Assembly: GCF_000321225.1 (NCBI RefSeq)
Contig: NW_004450382.1
Coordinates: forward strand, 1,466,865 to 1,530,864
DNA: 64,000 bases
DNA from: Odobenus rosmarus divergens
Taxonomy: Eukaryota > Chordata > Mammalia > Carnivora > Odobenidae
Reading direction: 5' to 3'
The translations under genes were made by a program, and so were the position numbers. Under the pieces are notes generated by a model. The model made no database searches. It had not been told where the DNA came from and saw nothing but the letters and a program-made list of their open reading frames with translations. Positions within the stretch are counted from its first letter, which is position 1; each line of letters begins with the position of its first letter. Shown one piece after another: positions 38,800 to 53,341 of this stretch.

Positions 38800-40430
38800 G
38801 GGGGAAATAGGAACTATGCAGAGAGAAGAAAACCTTGAGAAATTATTAATAACATTATCATTAGATTAAAAAAAGATATTACAACCATGAAATAAGAACT
38901 GGATACTGTGAAAACAAATTCACACAACAGGAAGAACTAATGAAATTACAAATATAATGGCAAAATTTTTTAAAACTACGTGATGGAAAATAAGGGTAAG
39001 GAAAGTTCCTGTAGAGTAGAGCAAAAAGACAGATGAAAAATAGGAGAAAAAAACTTGTCAAAAATTAAGAGAACAAGTCCTAGGAATTCCAATGTTTGAA
39101 TAATAGGGGTTTCAGAAATAGAAAACAGAGGTAAGGAATTTGTCAATGAAATAATTGAATATAATAAGAAAATTTTTAGAACAAAAGCATGTGGTTCCCA
39201 AAGTGAAAGGATTCCGCTTAATGCTCAGCAGTGGAAAAAGAATAAATAAATGGAGCTGGATCAATTAGATATTCATGTAGGGGGTTGGGGAAAAGCAAAA
39301 CTCCATTCCTATCTCATGCCATACAGAAAAAATCAATAATAGATGGATTGCAGATATAAATGTGAAAAGTAAAACAATAAAGTATATGAGATAACATGAG
39401 AAAATATCTTCATGTCCTTGAGGTAAGAAAAATTTTTCTTAAGTAGGAAAAGATTTGCAAATGGGACTACATTAAAATTTTAAACTTCTTTTTATCAAAA
39501 GGCACCTAAGAGACTAAAAAGGCAAGTAGGGGAGAAGGTATTTACAGTATGTATAACTGACAAAGAGTTTATATCCTAATACAATAAATAACCCCTACAA
39601 ATAGTAAAATGGACAAGAGACCCAGAAAGGCACTTGACAAAAATGATATCCAAATGGTTAATAAACACATTAAAAGGTACTTTAAGTAGTAATCAGGGAA
39701 ATGCAAATTAAAACCAGAATGAGATACCATTATATACCCACCAGAATGGCTAAATTTTTAAAACTATCAGTAGCAACTACTGGTGAGGATATTGAGCAAC
39801 TGGAACTAATATATTGCATGTGGGAACTAATATACTGCAGCTACAAATTGTGGCAGTCACTTTGAAAAACTGTTTATCATTGTCTAACTAAAGTTGAGCA
39901 TATGCACACCGTGTGACCCAGAAATTCTTTTAGATGTCTACTCAGTGGAAATGAGAAGCATAATGTGCAACAGCTGAAATAGAAACAATCCAAATGTCCA
40001 TCAACAGTAGAGTGACTAAATAAATAGATACATTCATATAATGGAATACTATACATCAGTGAAAATAAATTAAGTACTATTGCTAAACCCCAAAATATGG
40101 GTGACTCTTACAAACATGATGTTGAGTGAATGGAGCCAGACACAAAAGAAGTAACTCTTAACTCTTGTATGATTCTACTTATGTAAAGTTCAAACACAAG
40201 TCCCTGGTGTTATAAGTTAGGATAGTGATTAATATGGGGGAAGAGGAAAGGAGATAGTGTTTGTGAAGGGGCTTATGGGATGCTGGTAGTATTATATTTC
40301 TTGACTTTTGTGATAATTACACTGTTAAAATTACTATGTGATAATTCGTCAAGCTGTATATGCAAGATTTGTATACTCTTCATAATTTATATTTCAGTTT
40401 TAAAATGTTAATTTAATTTTAAAAGCAATG
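38800..40430 (+). mobile_element. Ancient L1 relic, sense
   Basis: Diverged L1: ORF1-like start, then ORF2 3' part ('catcaacagtagagtgacta', 'gtgacccagaaattctttta') and a weak A-rich end with TATG repeats. All frames are heavily broken. Older than the carnivore L1s. Confidence 0.65.
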
Positions 40431-41149
40431 TGTATATGTGTATATACGTACATGTGTACACAGGGACTGGAAGGAAATACACCATAATATTAACAATAGT
40501 AATCTATGGCTGGTAGCATTATGGGTGGATTTTATTTTCTTTATGCTTTAGTGTATTTTATATAATAAGCATGTATTATTTTTATAATTTAAAAAAGAAT
40601 GTTTAATAATGAAAGAAAAATTGATTCCATAGACTTAATAGTTCCCTCAGGACAGGGCTCATTGTTACAGCCTCAATGCTAACTTGGAGCCTCAAGCCAC
40701 ATGACGGTTTGTTTCATAATTATTTATAAAAGACATCCTTTCTATTTTATCTTCACTTGTTACCATTTCTTTTACAATCCTGTGGAAAATTTTATACTGT
40801 AACATTAAAGTGTCATTTACACTGACGGGGTCCACTTTACCACTACTGAGGGTAATTAGTGTCATATTCACCTCTTTTTATGAAAAGACTAACATGAACT
40901 TATATAGAAACATTTTTATCTTTTCTTTTTTTTAACCAAAGGATTTTTTTAAAAGATTTTGCCTGGGAGTGGACAGCTGGAGAGGCTGGTTGTGAACTAC
41001 AGACCTAGTTTATCTAATTAAAATTATCTGTGTTCTTGTTCATTCATTCCTACATGCTCTACCCCCTTCTACTATCTGACCTTTAATCTTGACATTTCTT
41101 ACAGATTAATCTTAAGTTTTCTCCTCTTCTTATTCTGATCTCTATAGGC

Positions 41150-42030
41150 AATCTCAGCTACATCCTTGACTTGAAGCGTCATCTATGTACTATAACTCAC
41201 AGATTACTTCTCCTATATCCAACTGACTATTCCATATCACAGAGACATCCCCAGATCAACATATCCAAATGTGAATTTACCTTTCTCCCCAAACTTGCTC
41301 AATAAATAGCACCACCATTTAGCCATTGGATCATGATAGAAATCTTATAGTCATCCCTAATACTTTTCACTTAAAATCCATACACATTTCATTGCAAGAC
41401 CTGTTAATTTTACCTCCAAAGTATATTTCATCATTTTCCATTTCTCTCTATTGATACTACCATCACCCTAAACCAAACTACCATAATCTCCCACCTAGAT
41501 TCCTTTTCCACTATTGCTCCCTTCTATTCCATTCTCCACACAGCTATCCATACTAACTTTTCTATAGCTACAGATTTTGTCATGGATCAAGTCCAGATTT
41601 CATATGGCCTATAAAACCTTGAATCATGTGGCATTTGCTTACATTTTCGTGTGATTTTCCCTCTTCTTGAAATACTCTTCCTATCCTCTCCCCCTTATTA
41701 TGACTATACTCAATCACCACAATAGTTTATGACTTTATGCTTCTTTGAGCAAAAAATACAGTATTTCCTCCACTCTTTGCTAGGCTAACTCCTAATTCAT
41801 TCCTCAGTGTTCACTTAAATGCCACCTTCTCAGGGAAAACTTTGACCTGTCTTTCTTCCCACACAAATATGTACATGTGTATTTATTTAACATCCCTTTC
41901 CCCAACTAGTCTATCAGCTCCACAAGGGTAAGAACTATATCTGCTTTGTTTACCTCCATACATCCAGTATTTGGCACAGGTCCTGACACATAGTAGGCTC
42001 TCAATTAATATTGGTTGAGTAAAGGAAAAT
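41150..42030 (+). repeat. L2 LINE 3' half, sense
   Basis: Nearly 900 bp of colinear L2: 'gagacatccccagatcaaca', 'ttccattctccacacagcta', 'aatgccaccttctcagggaa' and the ending 'cctgacacatagtaggctct'. The longest continuous L2 in the window. Confidence 0.65.
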
Positions 42031-42734
42031 GTCTTAGAAAATCCTCCTTGGGGCCTCTTGCCAATTCATGCTCTCCTAGATGACTTTAATTCCTTCAGCA
42101 GTCACACCAACTCCTTATAGTAGTGTTACCTGGATGCCTCAAATATTGACTCACTCCCTTTTTTGCTGCAACCATCCATTTTGGTAGCTCTCTTTCTCAT
42201 CTCCTGGGTTCATTGTCGATAGCAAACATTTACATAGTTGACTTTCCTTTTTTCCTTTCAAATAAACAAATCCTTCTGAAGTTCTAGTTGAAATTTTACT
42301 GTTAGTAACTCTTGAGGCTTTGCCTTATCCGAGCCCTATCCTAGCAGTTTTCTATAGTCTCTACACTGCGTATTTATAAACTGTGCCTTATTTCTTCCAG
42401 AGCTGCTGCCACTACCACCACCTGGGCCTAAAAGATTCTCCAGTTTTCTCCATACCCCTTTGAACTTTTATAAGGAGTTATCACTCTACACTACCAGCCA
42501 GTTAATTAAGGCCATCTCCCCCAGGATATTGGGTCCTGTTCCTGCTTTTTCTTATCCTAATTAAACCACCCAAGAGTCAGAATTGGTATTCAAATCATCT
42601 CTGCTTGTTTTTGGAGCACCATTTCTGTTCTTCCCTCATCCCCATCCTTGGCAGCAAGGTACTCAAAGGCCCAGTCCTTGGTTTATGCCTAGTATATCTC
42701 ATTTTATCTCAGTTCTGTCTTTATAGAGCTACTG

Positions 42735-42840
42735 AAAACTAGAATCATTAGAGGTGAGACTCTATAATCTGCATTTTTAATACAAACCCCTGGTGATTAT
42801 TCTGTATATTAACATTTGAGAATCACTATACTGGTGAGAA
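42735..42840 (+). repeat. MER5-like DNA transposon relic
   Basis: 'actctataatctgcattttt', 'aatacaaacccctggtgatt' and 'catttgagaatcactatact' follow the MER5 layout. Confidence 0.5.
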
Positions 42841-43019
42841 CTCTTATCATCCTCACTAAGGGGAAAATGCCTTATTCTGACTAATCCTATATTCTATATA
42901 GTGGAATAGGCCAAGAAAGGATTTGACTATCTTCATACACACCATCCAGCTTTATGTTCAGGGGCCTGAAACCAGCTTGTGGCTCTCCATGCTCAGGCCT
43001 ATGAGGCTAGAGGCTAAAG

Positions 43020-43180
43020 TTTAGTGTTGTAGTGAAAAACAGACTTTGAAGAGAGACCAGCATATAGATACTGGTTCATATACTTTCCATCTGTTATATT
43101 ACTTACCTGTATAAGCTTTAGTTTTTCCTTTTAAAATTAGAATAATAATACTACCTTACAGAGTTATAAGAGCTCATTGG
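43020..43180 (-). repeat. MIR relic
   Basis: Reverse MIR with 'gtataagctttagtttttcc', then 'aattagaataataatactac'. Confidence 0.5.
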
Positions 43181-44155
43181 AATTTACTTACCAAATAATC
43201 ATTGAGCACCTATTGTATGCCAAGTACTGTTCTATATGTTGCAAATAAACCAGCAAACAAAACGGGTTATACCCTCAAGGAGAGTATGTTGTAGTGAGGA
43301 TAGGTATAAAAAGTGCTTAGACTTTGGCGTGTAGGAAGCACTAAAAATATGGCTCTTATTAACAAATATTTAAGGATAAGGAGTATATTTGTTCTGCTTT
43401 GCACTTTAGGGATACAAAAGAAGTATAGGATATATTATTTGCCCACCTGGAGCTTAAATCTGGATGGTCAGTGAGACATGTATTTGTTTATTCTATAAAT
43501 ATTAACTCAGTGCTGTAATGAGCAAGGCACTGTGAGGTACAAAACTGAACACGAGTTTACTCTTTAAAAATTTCAGTTTTGGGAATGTATGAGAAATGCA
43601 CAATTCTGATGTAGAACAAAATGCAACAGATCTTTAAGAAAAGTAATAATAAAGTGCTAAGAGTATTACTCCTTTTATATGTATTTGAGCATAGAATGGA
43701 CATACTTTTGACAGGTGGCAATGGGTTATATGGCTAATTTAGTGAGGGGGTAAAAGAGCCTCCCCTGCCAAGTGAAGTAAGCAGTACATGAAGCATACCA
43801 GTGTTGGCTTTTCTATACGCTTATTTTATGGTTTCCATTGCTCATTGCAGCCCTGACTCTAGAGCTGAGGCAATACTGACAATAAGAAGTATCATTTGTT
43901 TGGCCGAAGAACGGGTTGCAGGAGAGGGAGAGAAATAAAGGAAAAAGCAGAAGTAAAGTCATAAGGAAATGTGGTTGATTTCTGAGAACACTAAGTTTCT
44001 AGCTGAAACATAGTATAAATATAGGGTAGACAAGGCTAGAAATGAAAGATAAGGCCTGAGCCTGGAAAGCCTTGAATGCCAAGCTAAGGCATTTGGACTT
44101 AATATAATAAAAATGGTGCATCACTGAAGACTTCTGAGTGGGGAAGTGATATAAT
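43181..44155 (-). repeat. L2 relics, antisense (target of the GOLGA7 retrocopy)
   Basis: Several antisense L2 stretches: 'attgagcacctattgtatgc', 'ataccctcaaggagagtatg', and near the end 'aaagccttgaatgccaagct' and 'tctgagtggggaagtgatat'. The last stretch is broken by the retrocopy at 44156. Confidence 0.5.
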
Positions 44156-44166
44156 CAAAACTGTGT
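44156..44166 (+). repeat. Target-site duplication, left of GOLGA7 retrocopy
   Basis: The 11 bases caaaactgtgt recur exactly at 46065-46075, directly after the A-rich tail. The insertion point (tc/aaaa) resembles the L1 endonuclease preference. Confidence 0.85.
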
Positions 44167-46064
44167 TGGGGCGGTGTAACCGCAGCTGGAGGGCAGAGGA
44201 GGTGGCGCGCACGTCCTGTCCGCGCCATGAGGCCGCAGCAGGCACCGGTGTCTGGGAAGGTATTCATTCAGCGAGACTACAGCAGTGGCACACGGTGCCA
44301 GTTGCAGACCAAGTTCCCCGCGGAGCTGGAGAACTGGATTGATAGACAGCAGTTTGAAGAAACAGTTCGAACTCTAAATAACCTTTATGCAGAAGCAGAG
44401 AAGCTTGGGGGCCAATCCTATCTTGAAGTCTGTTTGGCTTCTTTAACAGCATACATCATCTTCTTATGCATGGAAACTCATTATGAGAAGGTTCTGAAGA
44501 AAGTGTCCAAATACATTCAAGAGCAGAATGAGAAGATATATGCTTCCCAAGGCCTCCTCCTGACAGATCCCATTGAGAGAGGACTCCGAGTTATTGAAAT
44601 CACTATTTATAAAGACAGAGGCATGAGTAGTGGAAGATAAACCATAGAATTAAAGATCCCACCTCCAGCTGGGACCCTCATCTATCCACTGGACGATCAG
44701 AGTGTCCCCTACCTCCTCTCCAGAGCATCATTCCTTTGTATCTGCTGCCAGAGCCACGGTGCCATTTACTCCAAGGACTTTCTAAAATTCCACACCTGGA
44801 GTGACCTCTAGTCGCTCAGCATCCACTTTGTTTCTCCAAATTGTGTAGGGCTCTGTAATCTTTTGATTAGTTTCTGAGAAAACACAATGACGCATTTCAC
44901 TTTTTTTATTCAAAGCCATTAGTAAAATAGGCCGTTGGTTAGCCCAACACAAAGTTTCTTTCTTATCTGCCACCAGGACCGGTGGTTCCCTTCATTCCTT
45001 GGGCCAGCTTCCCAGGTGGCTCTCGACTTCCAAGTGATATCTCAGCCCGTGTTCAGTCTTATCTCCCCCAAATTCATAAAATGCTTTTCTCCAGGATTTT
45101 GGTGAAAGGTAGGCTGTGTCTGTGGTTTTGCTAATGCATCTCCCAGACTTTGAAGAACTACCAGTTTTGCCATGACTAAAATCTTAAAGATCTGTTTCTG
45201 TTCAGTTTCTCAAACTGAAACTCATTGGAAAAATAATGTATAATGTTATTTGTTTTATGATAGCAATTATTCCTAATTAAAGCAGTATTTAATGCAATTT
45301 CCAGTTATTTTTCTTTGGAGAATTTTAGTATTATTGCATTACCTTGAATGTTGGGAAGATGTAGTATGTGTTGCGTGTTCCTTACAAAAATAAGTAAGCA
45401 TAATAAAGTGGATGCTAAACCATCAAACACATAAATGTCCCTGCTGTGTCCCTGAATGTGTAATAAGCAAGTATAATAAATATTTTAATTATAGTTTTGT
45501 TATAAATATAACTTATGAGAAAAAAATTTGATAGGAATAATACTGTATATTGCTAATTTTTGACTGACCCTACTGGCAACTCTTATGATTCATAGACTTT
45601 CCTCATATACAGTATTCAGTGCACAGAAGTCTTATGATTGGTTCAAGTACAGTAAGTTCAGTGATTTCCAACTAAAACTTTCAAGTCTGAGTCAGTGTTT
45701 TTAGTTCTTTTGGCTGTATGTTCTTAGTATCTGGGTTTCTTATGCCCTTCCTTCATCTTTGGGGTTTGAGAGCACTGTTTTTGGGAGAAAGTTCAGAAAT
45801 ATATTAGGAAAGAATGAAACTTAAAAGTTTTACTTTCAGAGATACTGTAGGTGCTAATACTGGATTTAATCTTTCAGATTTAGTTTCTTTTATGGATCTG
45901 TTACTCAGTAAATCTCATTGGTCTGTGTAATATTTTAATTGTATAAAATTCCTTTGTTACTTTAGAGCCTGTAATAGTGTGTCTGTCTGCCTTTTAAACC
46001 TGTTGCAATAACTTTGCTGAAATAAGAACACATTAGTAAAACTTTTCTTAAACAACAACAACAA
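44167..46064 (+). pseudogene. GOLGA7: GOLGA7 processed retrocopy (whole mRNA copy)
   Basis: An intronless copy of a whole GOLGA7 mRNA: a GC-rich 5'UTR with several CpGs, a complete coding region (44227-44640), about 1.4 kb of 3'UTR and a degenerate A-rich tail with a CAA repeat (46049-46064). It is bounded by the 11-bp direct repeat caaaactgtgt at 44156-44166 and 46065-46075, the mark of L1-mediated retroposition. The target was an antisense L2 relic. The copy lies in a ZSWIM5 intron in the same orientation as that gene. A carnivore SINE landed directly at its 3' border. Potential AATAAA signals occur in the 3'UTR near 45400 and 45475. Confidence 0.92.
44227..44640 (+). CDS. GOLGA7: GOLGA7-like intact ORF of the retrocopy
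   Basis: 137 codons, the same length as GOLGA7 (GCP16), with no stop or frameshift. The parent protein is a palmitoylated Golgi protein that partners golgin-160/GCP170 and is the accessory subunit of the DHHC9 palmitoyltransferase that modifies Ras. Compared with the human protein as I remember it, about seven positions differ: Leu26, Trp37, Val68, Ser72, Ile77, Ser107 and Lys129. Known acylation sites are Cys69 and Cys72; here Cys69 is kept and Cys72 is Ser, next to a Gly68Val change. The Trp37 codon is TGG, which a CpG transition could have produced from an Arg codon. No promoter of its own is evident. It is most likely an unexpressed, recently enough formed pseudogene, but the open frame leaves expression possible. 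Confidence 0.75.
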   Translation: MRPQQAPVSGKVFIQRDYSSGTRCQLQTKFPAELENWIDRQQFEETVRTLNNLYAEAEKLGGQSYLEVCLASLTAYIIFLCMETHYEKVLKKVSKYIQEQNEKIYASQGLLLTDPIERGLRVIEITIYKDRGMSSGR

Positions 46065-46075
46065 CAAAACTGTGT
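46065..46075 (+). repeat. Target-site duplication, right of GOLGA7 retrocopy
   Basis: Exact partner of 44156-44166. It overlaps the target sequence later used by the SINE that begins at 46081. Confidence 0.85.
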
Positions 46076-46080
46076 CTAGT

Positions 46081-46281
46081 GGCGCCTGGGTGGCTTAGTC
46101 GTCAAATGTCTGCCTTCGGCTCGGGTCATGATCCCAGAGTCCTGGGATCGAGCCCCGCATCGGGCTCCCTGCTCAGCGGGAAGCCTACTCCTCCCTCTCC
46201 CACTCCCCCCAGCTTGTGTTCCCTCTCTTGCCGTCTCTCTCTCTCTGTCAAATAAATAAATAAAATCTTAAAAAAAAAAAA
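46081..46281 (+). mobile_element. Carnivore SINE abutting the GOLGA7 retrocopy
   Basis: Full SINE of the 'tcgtcaaatgtctgcc' subtype. Flanks actgtgtctag / gctgggtctag. It used the right TSD of the retrocopy as part of its target, so it is younger than the retrocopy. Confidence 0.93.
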
Positions 46282-46654
46282 GAGCTGGGTCTAGAATAAT
46301 ACATTCGAAGAAAAGTAGCATATAGTAACCATAAACTGGACAGTCATATGTATTAATTAGTACTTGTAGAATAACTGAATGTGTGAACCCTTTTGATTTC
46401 ATGGACAATAAGATGCACTAAAAAAGCTTAGCAAAACAACAGCTTTTCTAGGTAGACCTGGATTTCATTTAAACAGGACTTTGATAGGGGAAGACAAGAG
46501 AAAAAGTAGATTGACTGATTAAACATGACATGAATTTATAATCTATTGCATGACCACACCTGTAGAGCATTTGACTTATAGCCTTTTATCACTTGGAGGC
46601 AGGTTTCTAAAAACCTAACACAGGACTCTGTCTTTGAGAAAGTGAGAGAAGATT

Positions 46655-46835
46655 CAGTTTTCATTCCATAAATATTCCCTAGGTGCCTGTCACATTACCA
46701 GCACTGTGCTGTGGGTAATTCATCTGTGAGCAAGCAGCTAACAGGGCATGAGGGGAGAGGGATGTGTAAATAACCAAAACTGTTTGAAGGTGGTGCGGTG
46801 AGTCCAGATATGAAAGATATTTTGAGTATAAATTT
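46655..46835 (-). repeat. L2 3' end relic, antisense
   Basis: 'ataaatattccctaggtgcc' and 'cattaccagcactgtgctgt' match the antisense L2 ending. Diverged. Confidence 0.4.
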
Positions 46836-47238
46836 ATAAAATTTTTCACCTTGTATGCAACTCTGCCTTTGCTTTAAGGGACAAGTTTCTAGAGATTTAG
46901 AAGTGTTGACTCCACTCAGAAGCTACAATTGCATAATGAACTTTAAAAACAGAGTTTTTAAACCTGTACTTTAAGGTTTATTTGAACTTCATAGGAAGGC
47001 AAAAAGAAGGAAAAAAAAATAAATGTCACCCTCCTAGGAAAAAAATACATCATTATTTTCGTGTTTGTGCATGTCCTTCTGGGAGTTTTTTCCGCCTAGA
47101 ATGGTATTTGTAAACCTTAGAAGGGGGTAAGACTGAGACATAAGTGAGTATGAAACTAGCATTAGCCCTCTTACATTTATTTAGGACCACACAGTTGACA
47201 AAGCCCGGAATAAGGCAGAATAAACCATCCATTTTTAA

Positions 47239-48866
<1,628 letters not shown>

Positions 48867-50194
48867 TAATCTCAGAGAAGTGCTATGTCTGTCCTACCAG
48901 TTTGCCCCCTGCAACAGTGTTAGTGAACACTTGCCATCAGTCATTACATGGGTCTTGCTAAATGAACTTTAGCCTAGCTGTAGAAAATATGGGCTCTACA
49001 AAGGCCACCCAGAGTATTCTGAACTCACTTGTGTTGCTTCCACAGCATTGTGCTTTGCTATTGACATCAGTATTCTGTTCCAGATGTTACCACATAGAAG
49101 GCTTTGCTGAGGGAAAATGTCTTCCCTTGGCTTCTGTTGCCTGGCACTACCCTGGCTCTCCAGACACTCATCAACCTTACTTTTCTTGCTTTCCCTGGGT
49201 TTGCTCTTTTATATTACTACTAGACACACCTCTTAGACATAGGGCAGTTTCCAAGACTTGAGCCTTGGTCTTCTATTCTTCTTCTGTACACCCCTGAGAA
49301 CTTTTTTTTTTAAGGTCATGGCTTCAGAGCTTACCTCTCTGTTGATCTCAGCCTCATCTTCTTTCCACTTATCAGCACTGCCCTATAACCATTTCCACTG
49401 AAAAATCCCCTGATCATCTCAAGCTTGAGAAATCCAAAAATGAATTCGGGCCTTCAACCAAAAAAGGTTCCCCTAACTCTGGCAGTGGCACCACCATTCC
49501 TCACTCTATGAAACTGACTGTCAAGCACTCATTTTTCTTTCATTCCCAACATTCAGTCACCAACTTCATTTGATGCCTTGACCTTCAAAATGCAATTCAG
49601 TGTCCATTCACACTTTTTAATTTCCCATCACCACTGGTTTGGTTGACGGCATTGGGAACTTTTAGATTAAATTAGACCTGTGGCCTCCTGAATGGCCTCT
49701 CTGTTCTAGATTCTCCTCATCAAGGCCATCTTCTTTGGTCATCATTTCTCTATATCATTCCACTACTCCAAGGCCAGTTTTGCAGTGCTAATACTCTCCC
49801 TGTTTTCAGAATCTTCCTGTTTTCAGAATCTTCCATACCCTGAATCCAATCATGGCCCCACTTTTAGTTAGACTGGAAAAGTTCTGTGTAACATTTTCTA
49901 AAAGTTCTAATATATAGCTCCTCCGTAGTTCCTCCATGCCAGAAAGCAACAACAAACTTCCCACTCATACAAAGTAATACAAGAGAAAGCTGCAGGTTAG
50001 GAGTTCAGTGAGTTCTTCTGGGCTGAAGCTCCTGGAGCATATATTTCATAGCCTCAGAGCTAAAAGCCTTGCATAGTGAGGCTTCATGACTCTGCAGCTA
50101 TGCTCATTTACTTTGGGGTTTTGTTTTGGGTGCTGAGGCTTTTTGATCTCACCTGTGGCACTAATGGCTTTGGAGCTCTCATTAGTAATGAATA

Positions 50195-50625
50195 GCTACA
50201 TTTTTGAGTGTTATGTGCCAGTATCTGTGTTACAGATTATACTGACATTTTTTCACTTAATTCTCATAACAACCCTATAAGGTAATTGTGTGTTTACTGC
50301 AAAGAAACAGAGATAGCTCTGGTTACTTCTGGATACAGAATAAAATAATAGAAAACTGTCTCTGCCATGACATAGTCACACTTTCTGAAGTATAGGAATG
50401 TTGCACTATTGGTCTAAAGCTACTGGTCCAAACGGTTGTGACCAGGGTCACATGATACAACACATGGCAACTTGGGGACTACTACTAGACTCTTTACTCA
50501 GAAGGGATTGCAGTCACAGACTCCCTTCCAAGGTAAGATTTTGGCACCTTCATATTTTTAGATGAGAAAACTGAGCTCAGAAGAGTTAAGTATTTTATTC
50601 AAGATCACACATGGTGGTTCTTCCC
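50195..50625 (+). repeat. MIR relic, possibly interrupted
   Basis: A forward MIR 5' part (50195-50290, 'attctcataacaaccctata') and a 3' part (50555-50620, 'agatgagaaaactgagctca') are separated by 260 bp of unassigned sequence. They may be one MIR with an insertion, or two. Confidence 0.5.
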
Positions 50626-51004
50626 ATGGAACAGCAATATGTTTGACCCCAAATCAAGCATCCCTCTGCAACATCTCTCTCAATTCTATCTTGTTATGTA
50701 CTTATTTTTCTCTAAAGTGCATGTTTTTAAATTTAAAATCAGCCTTCTTCAGTGAGTCAGTTTCATCTGAGGCCTGAATCTCATGAAGTAATTTCTGTCA
50801 TACTCATGGGATTGTGCCATGGACTTGGGCTTGGCCTTTGAGGCAAAGGTAGGTGAGAAGAAGTTAACACAGCTGGCTCCCAGTGCTTTTAAAGCATTTG
50901 TCATATACTTAGGTTCATTATGAAAAGCTCTTGCTTCTGACATTTTCGTATCTAAGAAATTGCTATTTCAGTCTTCTAAAAAACCCTCAGGATTCTGCAA
51001 AGAC

Positions 51005-51182
51005 GGTGGTTCTCAAACTTCTCAAAATTACCGAGAGTACTTATTTAACAGGTTGCTGGGCCCTGTCCCCAGAGTTTCTAATTCAGTAGGTTGGAGTAGG
51101 GCCTGATAATTTGTATTTCTAACACATTTCTAAGGAATGCTGTTACTGCTGTTCCAGAGACCACAATTTGAGAACCAGTGCA
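51005..51182 (+). mobile_element. MER5A-type DNA transposon
   Basis: A nearly complete non-autonomous hAT element: starts 'ggttctcaaact', middle 'caggttgctgggccctgtcc', ends 'tttgagaaccag', the inverse of its start. Confidence 0.75.
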
Positions 51183-51697
51183 CTAAGAGAAGCCTTACTG
51201 GGTCAGACACTAGACTATGGTGCATGCATGCTTCCCCTTACTACTCTGAGGGTTCCTTATTGTTCACAAGGCCTGCTCACTTGGGAGGGCCTAGGCAGGG
51301 TTTCTAGGAATTTAGAAGAGTGGACTCACTACATGCAGATCCTGAACCAGAGAAGATAGACGCAGTCAGACATGAAGTTTTCTCATCTCCCCATATCTGT
51401 ACACATATGCTTTGCTTTATATTCTGTTAAAATTTATGAAGTATCTCTGCTCCTATAAAAGGGCAATTCTTACATATTTGCTCTGGGTCCTGTGCCATCT
51501 CCTTTTCTCAAGAATTTTGCTTCTGCAATTATCTCCTTTCTCTGGCATTATTAGTTTCTCCCTCTCTACTGGACCAATTCGATCAGCATACAAAAATGCT
51601 CTAATACCTTCAATCTAAAAAAAAAGTGCCTTTGATGTTCCCATCCTCCTCCAATTATTACCGCATTTCTGTTCTTTCCTTCAAAGCAATATTTCTT

Positions 51698-52726
51698 TTT
51701 TCTAGTTTTTTATTTAAATTCCAGTTGGTTAACATACAGTGTAATATTAGTTTCAGATGTATAATATAGTGATTCAGCACTTCCATATAGCACTTGGCAC
51801 TCATCACAAGTGCACTCCTTAATCCCCATCACCTATTTAACCCACCCCGCTACCCACCTCCATTCTGGTAACCATCAGTTTGTTCTCTGTAGTTAAAAGT
51901 CTGTTACTTGGTTTGCCTCTCTCTCTTTTTCTCCCCTTGCTTGTTTGTTTTGTTTCTTAAATTCCACATCTGAGTAAACTTACATGGTATTTGTCTTTCT
52001 TGACTTATTGCACTAAGCATTACACTCTCTAGCTCCATCCGTGTCATTGCAAATGGCAAGATTTTATTCTTTTTTTGTGGCTGAATAATATTCCATTGTA
52101 TATACATACCACATATTCTTTATCCATTTATCAGTCAATGGACATTTGGGCTCTCTCCATAGATTGGCTGTTGTTGATGATGCTGCTGTAAACATCGGGG
52201 TGCATGTATCCCATTGAATTAGTATTCTTGTATTCTTTGGGTAAATACCTAGTAGTGCAATTGCTCGATCATAGGGTAGTTCTATTTTTAACTTTTTGAG
52301 GAACCTCCATACTGTTTTCCACAGTGGCTACAACAGTTTGCATTCCCACCAACAGTGTAAGAGGGTTTTCCTTTCTCTGCATCCTTACCAACGTCTCTTG
52401 TTTTTGTGTTTTTGATTTAAGCTATTCTGACAGGTGTTAGGTGATATCTCATTATAGTTCTGATTTGCATTTCCCTGATGATGAGTGATGTGGGACATCT
52501 TATGTGTCTGTTGGCCTTCTATATGTCTGCTTTGGAAAATGTCTGTTCACATCTTCTGCCCATTTTTTAACTGGATTATTCAGTTTTTGGGTGTTGAGTT
52601 TTATAAGTTTGTTCTTTATATATTTTGGATACTAATCCTTTATCAGATACGTCATTTGCAAATATCTTCTCCCATTCTATAGGTTGCCTTTTAGTTTTGT
52701 TGATTGTTTCCTTCGCTGTACAGAAG
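51698..52726 (-). mobile_element. Antisense L1 3' end with 17-bp TSD
   Basis: A 5'-truncated carnivore L1: 3'UTR at the left ('ggttaacatacagtgtaata'), ORF2 end at the right. Perfect duplication tcaaagcaatatttctt at 51681-51697 and 52727-52743. Only a short T-rich end remains of the tail. Confidence 0.93.
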
Positions 52727-53146
52727 TCAAAGCAATATTTCTTGAAAAACTTGTCTGTAGTCATCCTTTTCCCTTTGCTCACCTCCATTCTATCTTGAGC
52801 CCACTATAAATGAGCTTCCATTGCTCATTTCTGCCACTTTATTGTAGTTGTCAAAATCACCAGTGACTTCAGTATTGTTAAATACAATGGTTACTTCTCT
52901 GTTATCTTATTTGACCTCTTAGTAATTTTCAATAAAATTGACTATGCCCTTCTTGAAACTTATTCTCTTGGCTTCTATAACCCCATCTTCCTGTTTTTCT
53001 TCCTATATTCCTGGCTGCTTTCTCTCAGTCTGTTTTGCAGGACTCTTCTGCCTTTCTTCAATCCTTTTGAATATTGAGTACTCCATAGTACCCACAGCCA
53101 TGTCTACATTCTCTACCTAAGTGATCATATTCAGGCACATGGGTTT

Positions 53147-53341
53147 GTTTTTTTTTTTGAGATTTATTTATTTATTTGAGAGACAACGAGAGTGGGGGGG
53201 AGGGGCAGAGGGAGAGAGTCTTCAAGCAGACTCCCCACTGAGCATAGGCCAGTGAAGGGCTCGATCCCACAACCCATGAGATCATGACCTGAGCCAAAAC
53301 CAAGAGTCAGACACCCAACTGACTGAGCCACCCAGGTGCCC
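53147..53341 (-). mobile_element. Carnivore SINE, antisense (older subtype)
   Basis: Contains 'caagagtcagacacccaact', the complement of the older head type. Flanking repeat is uncertain (cacatgggttt / tgccatggttt). Confidence 0.9.
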
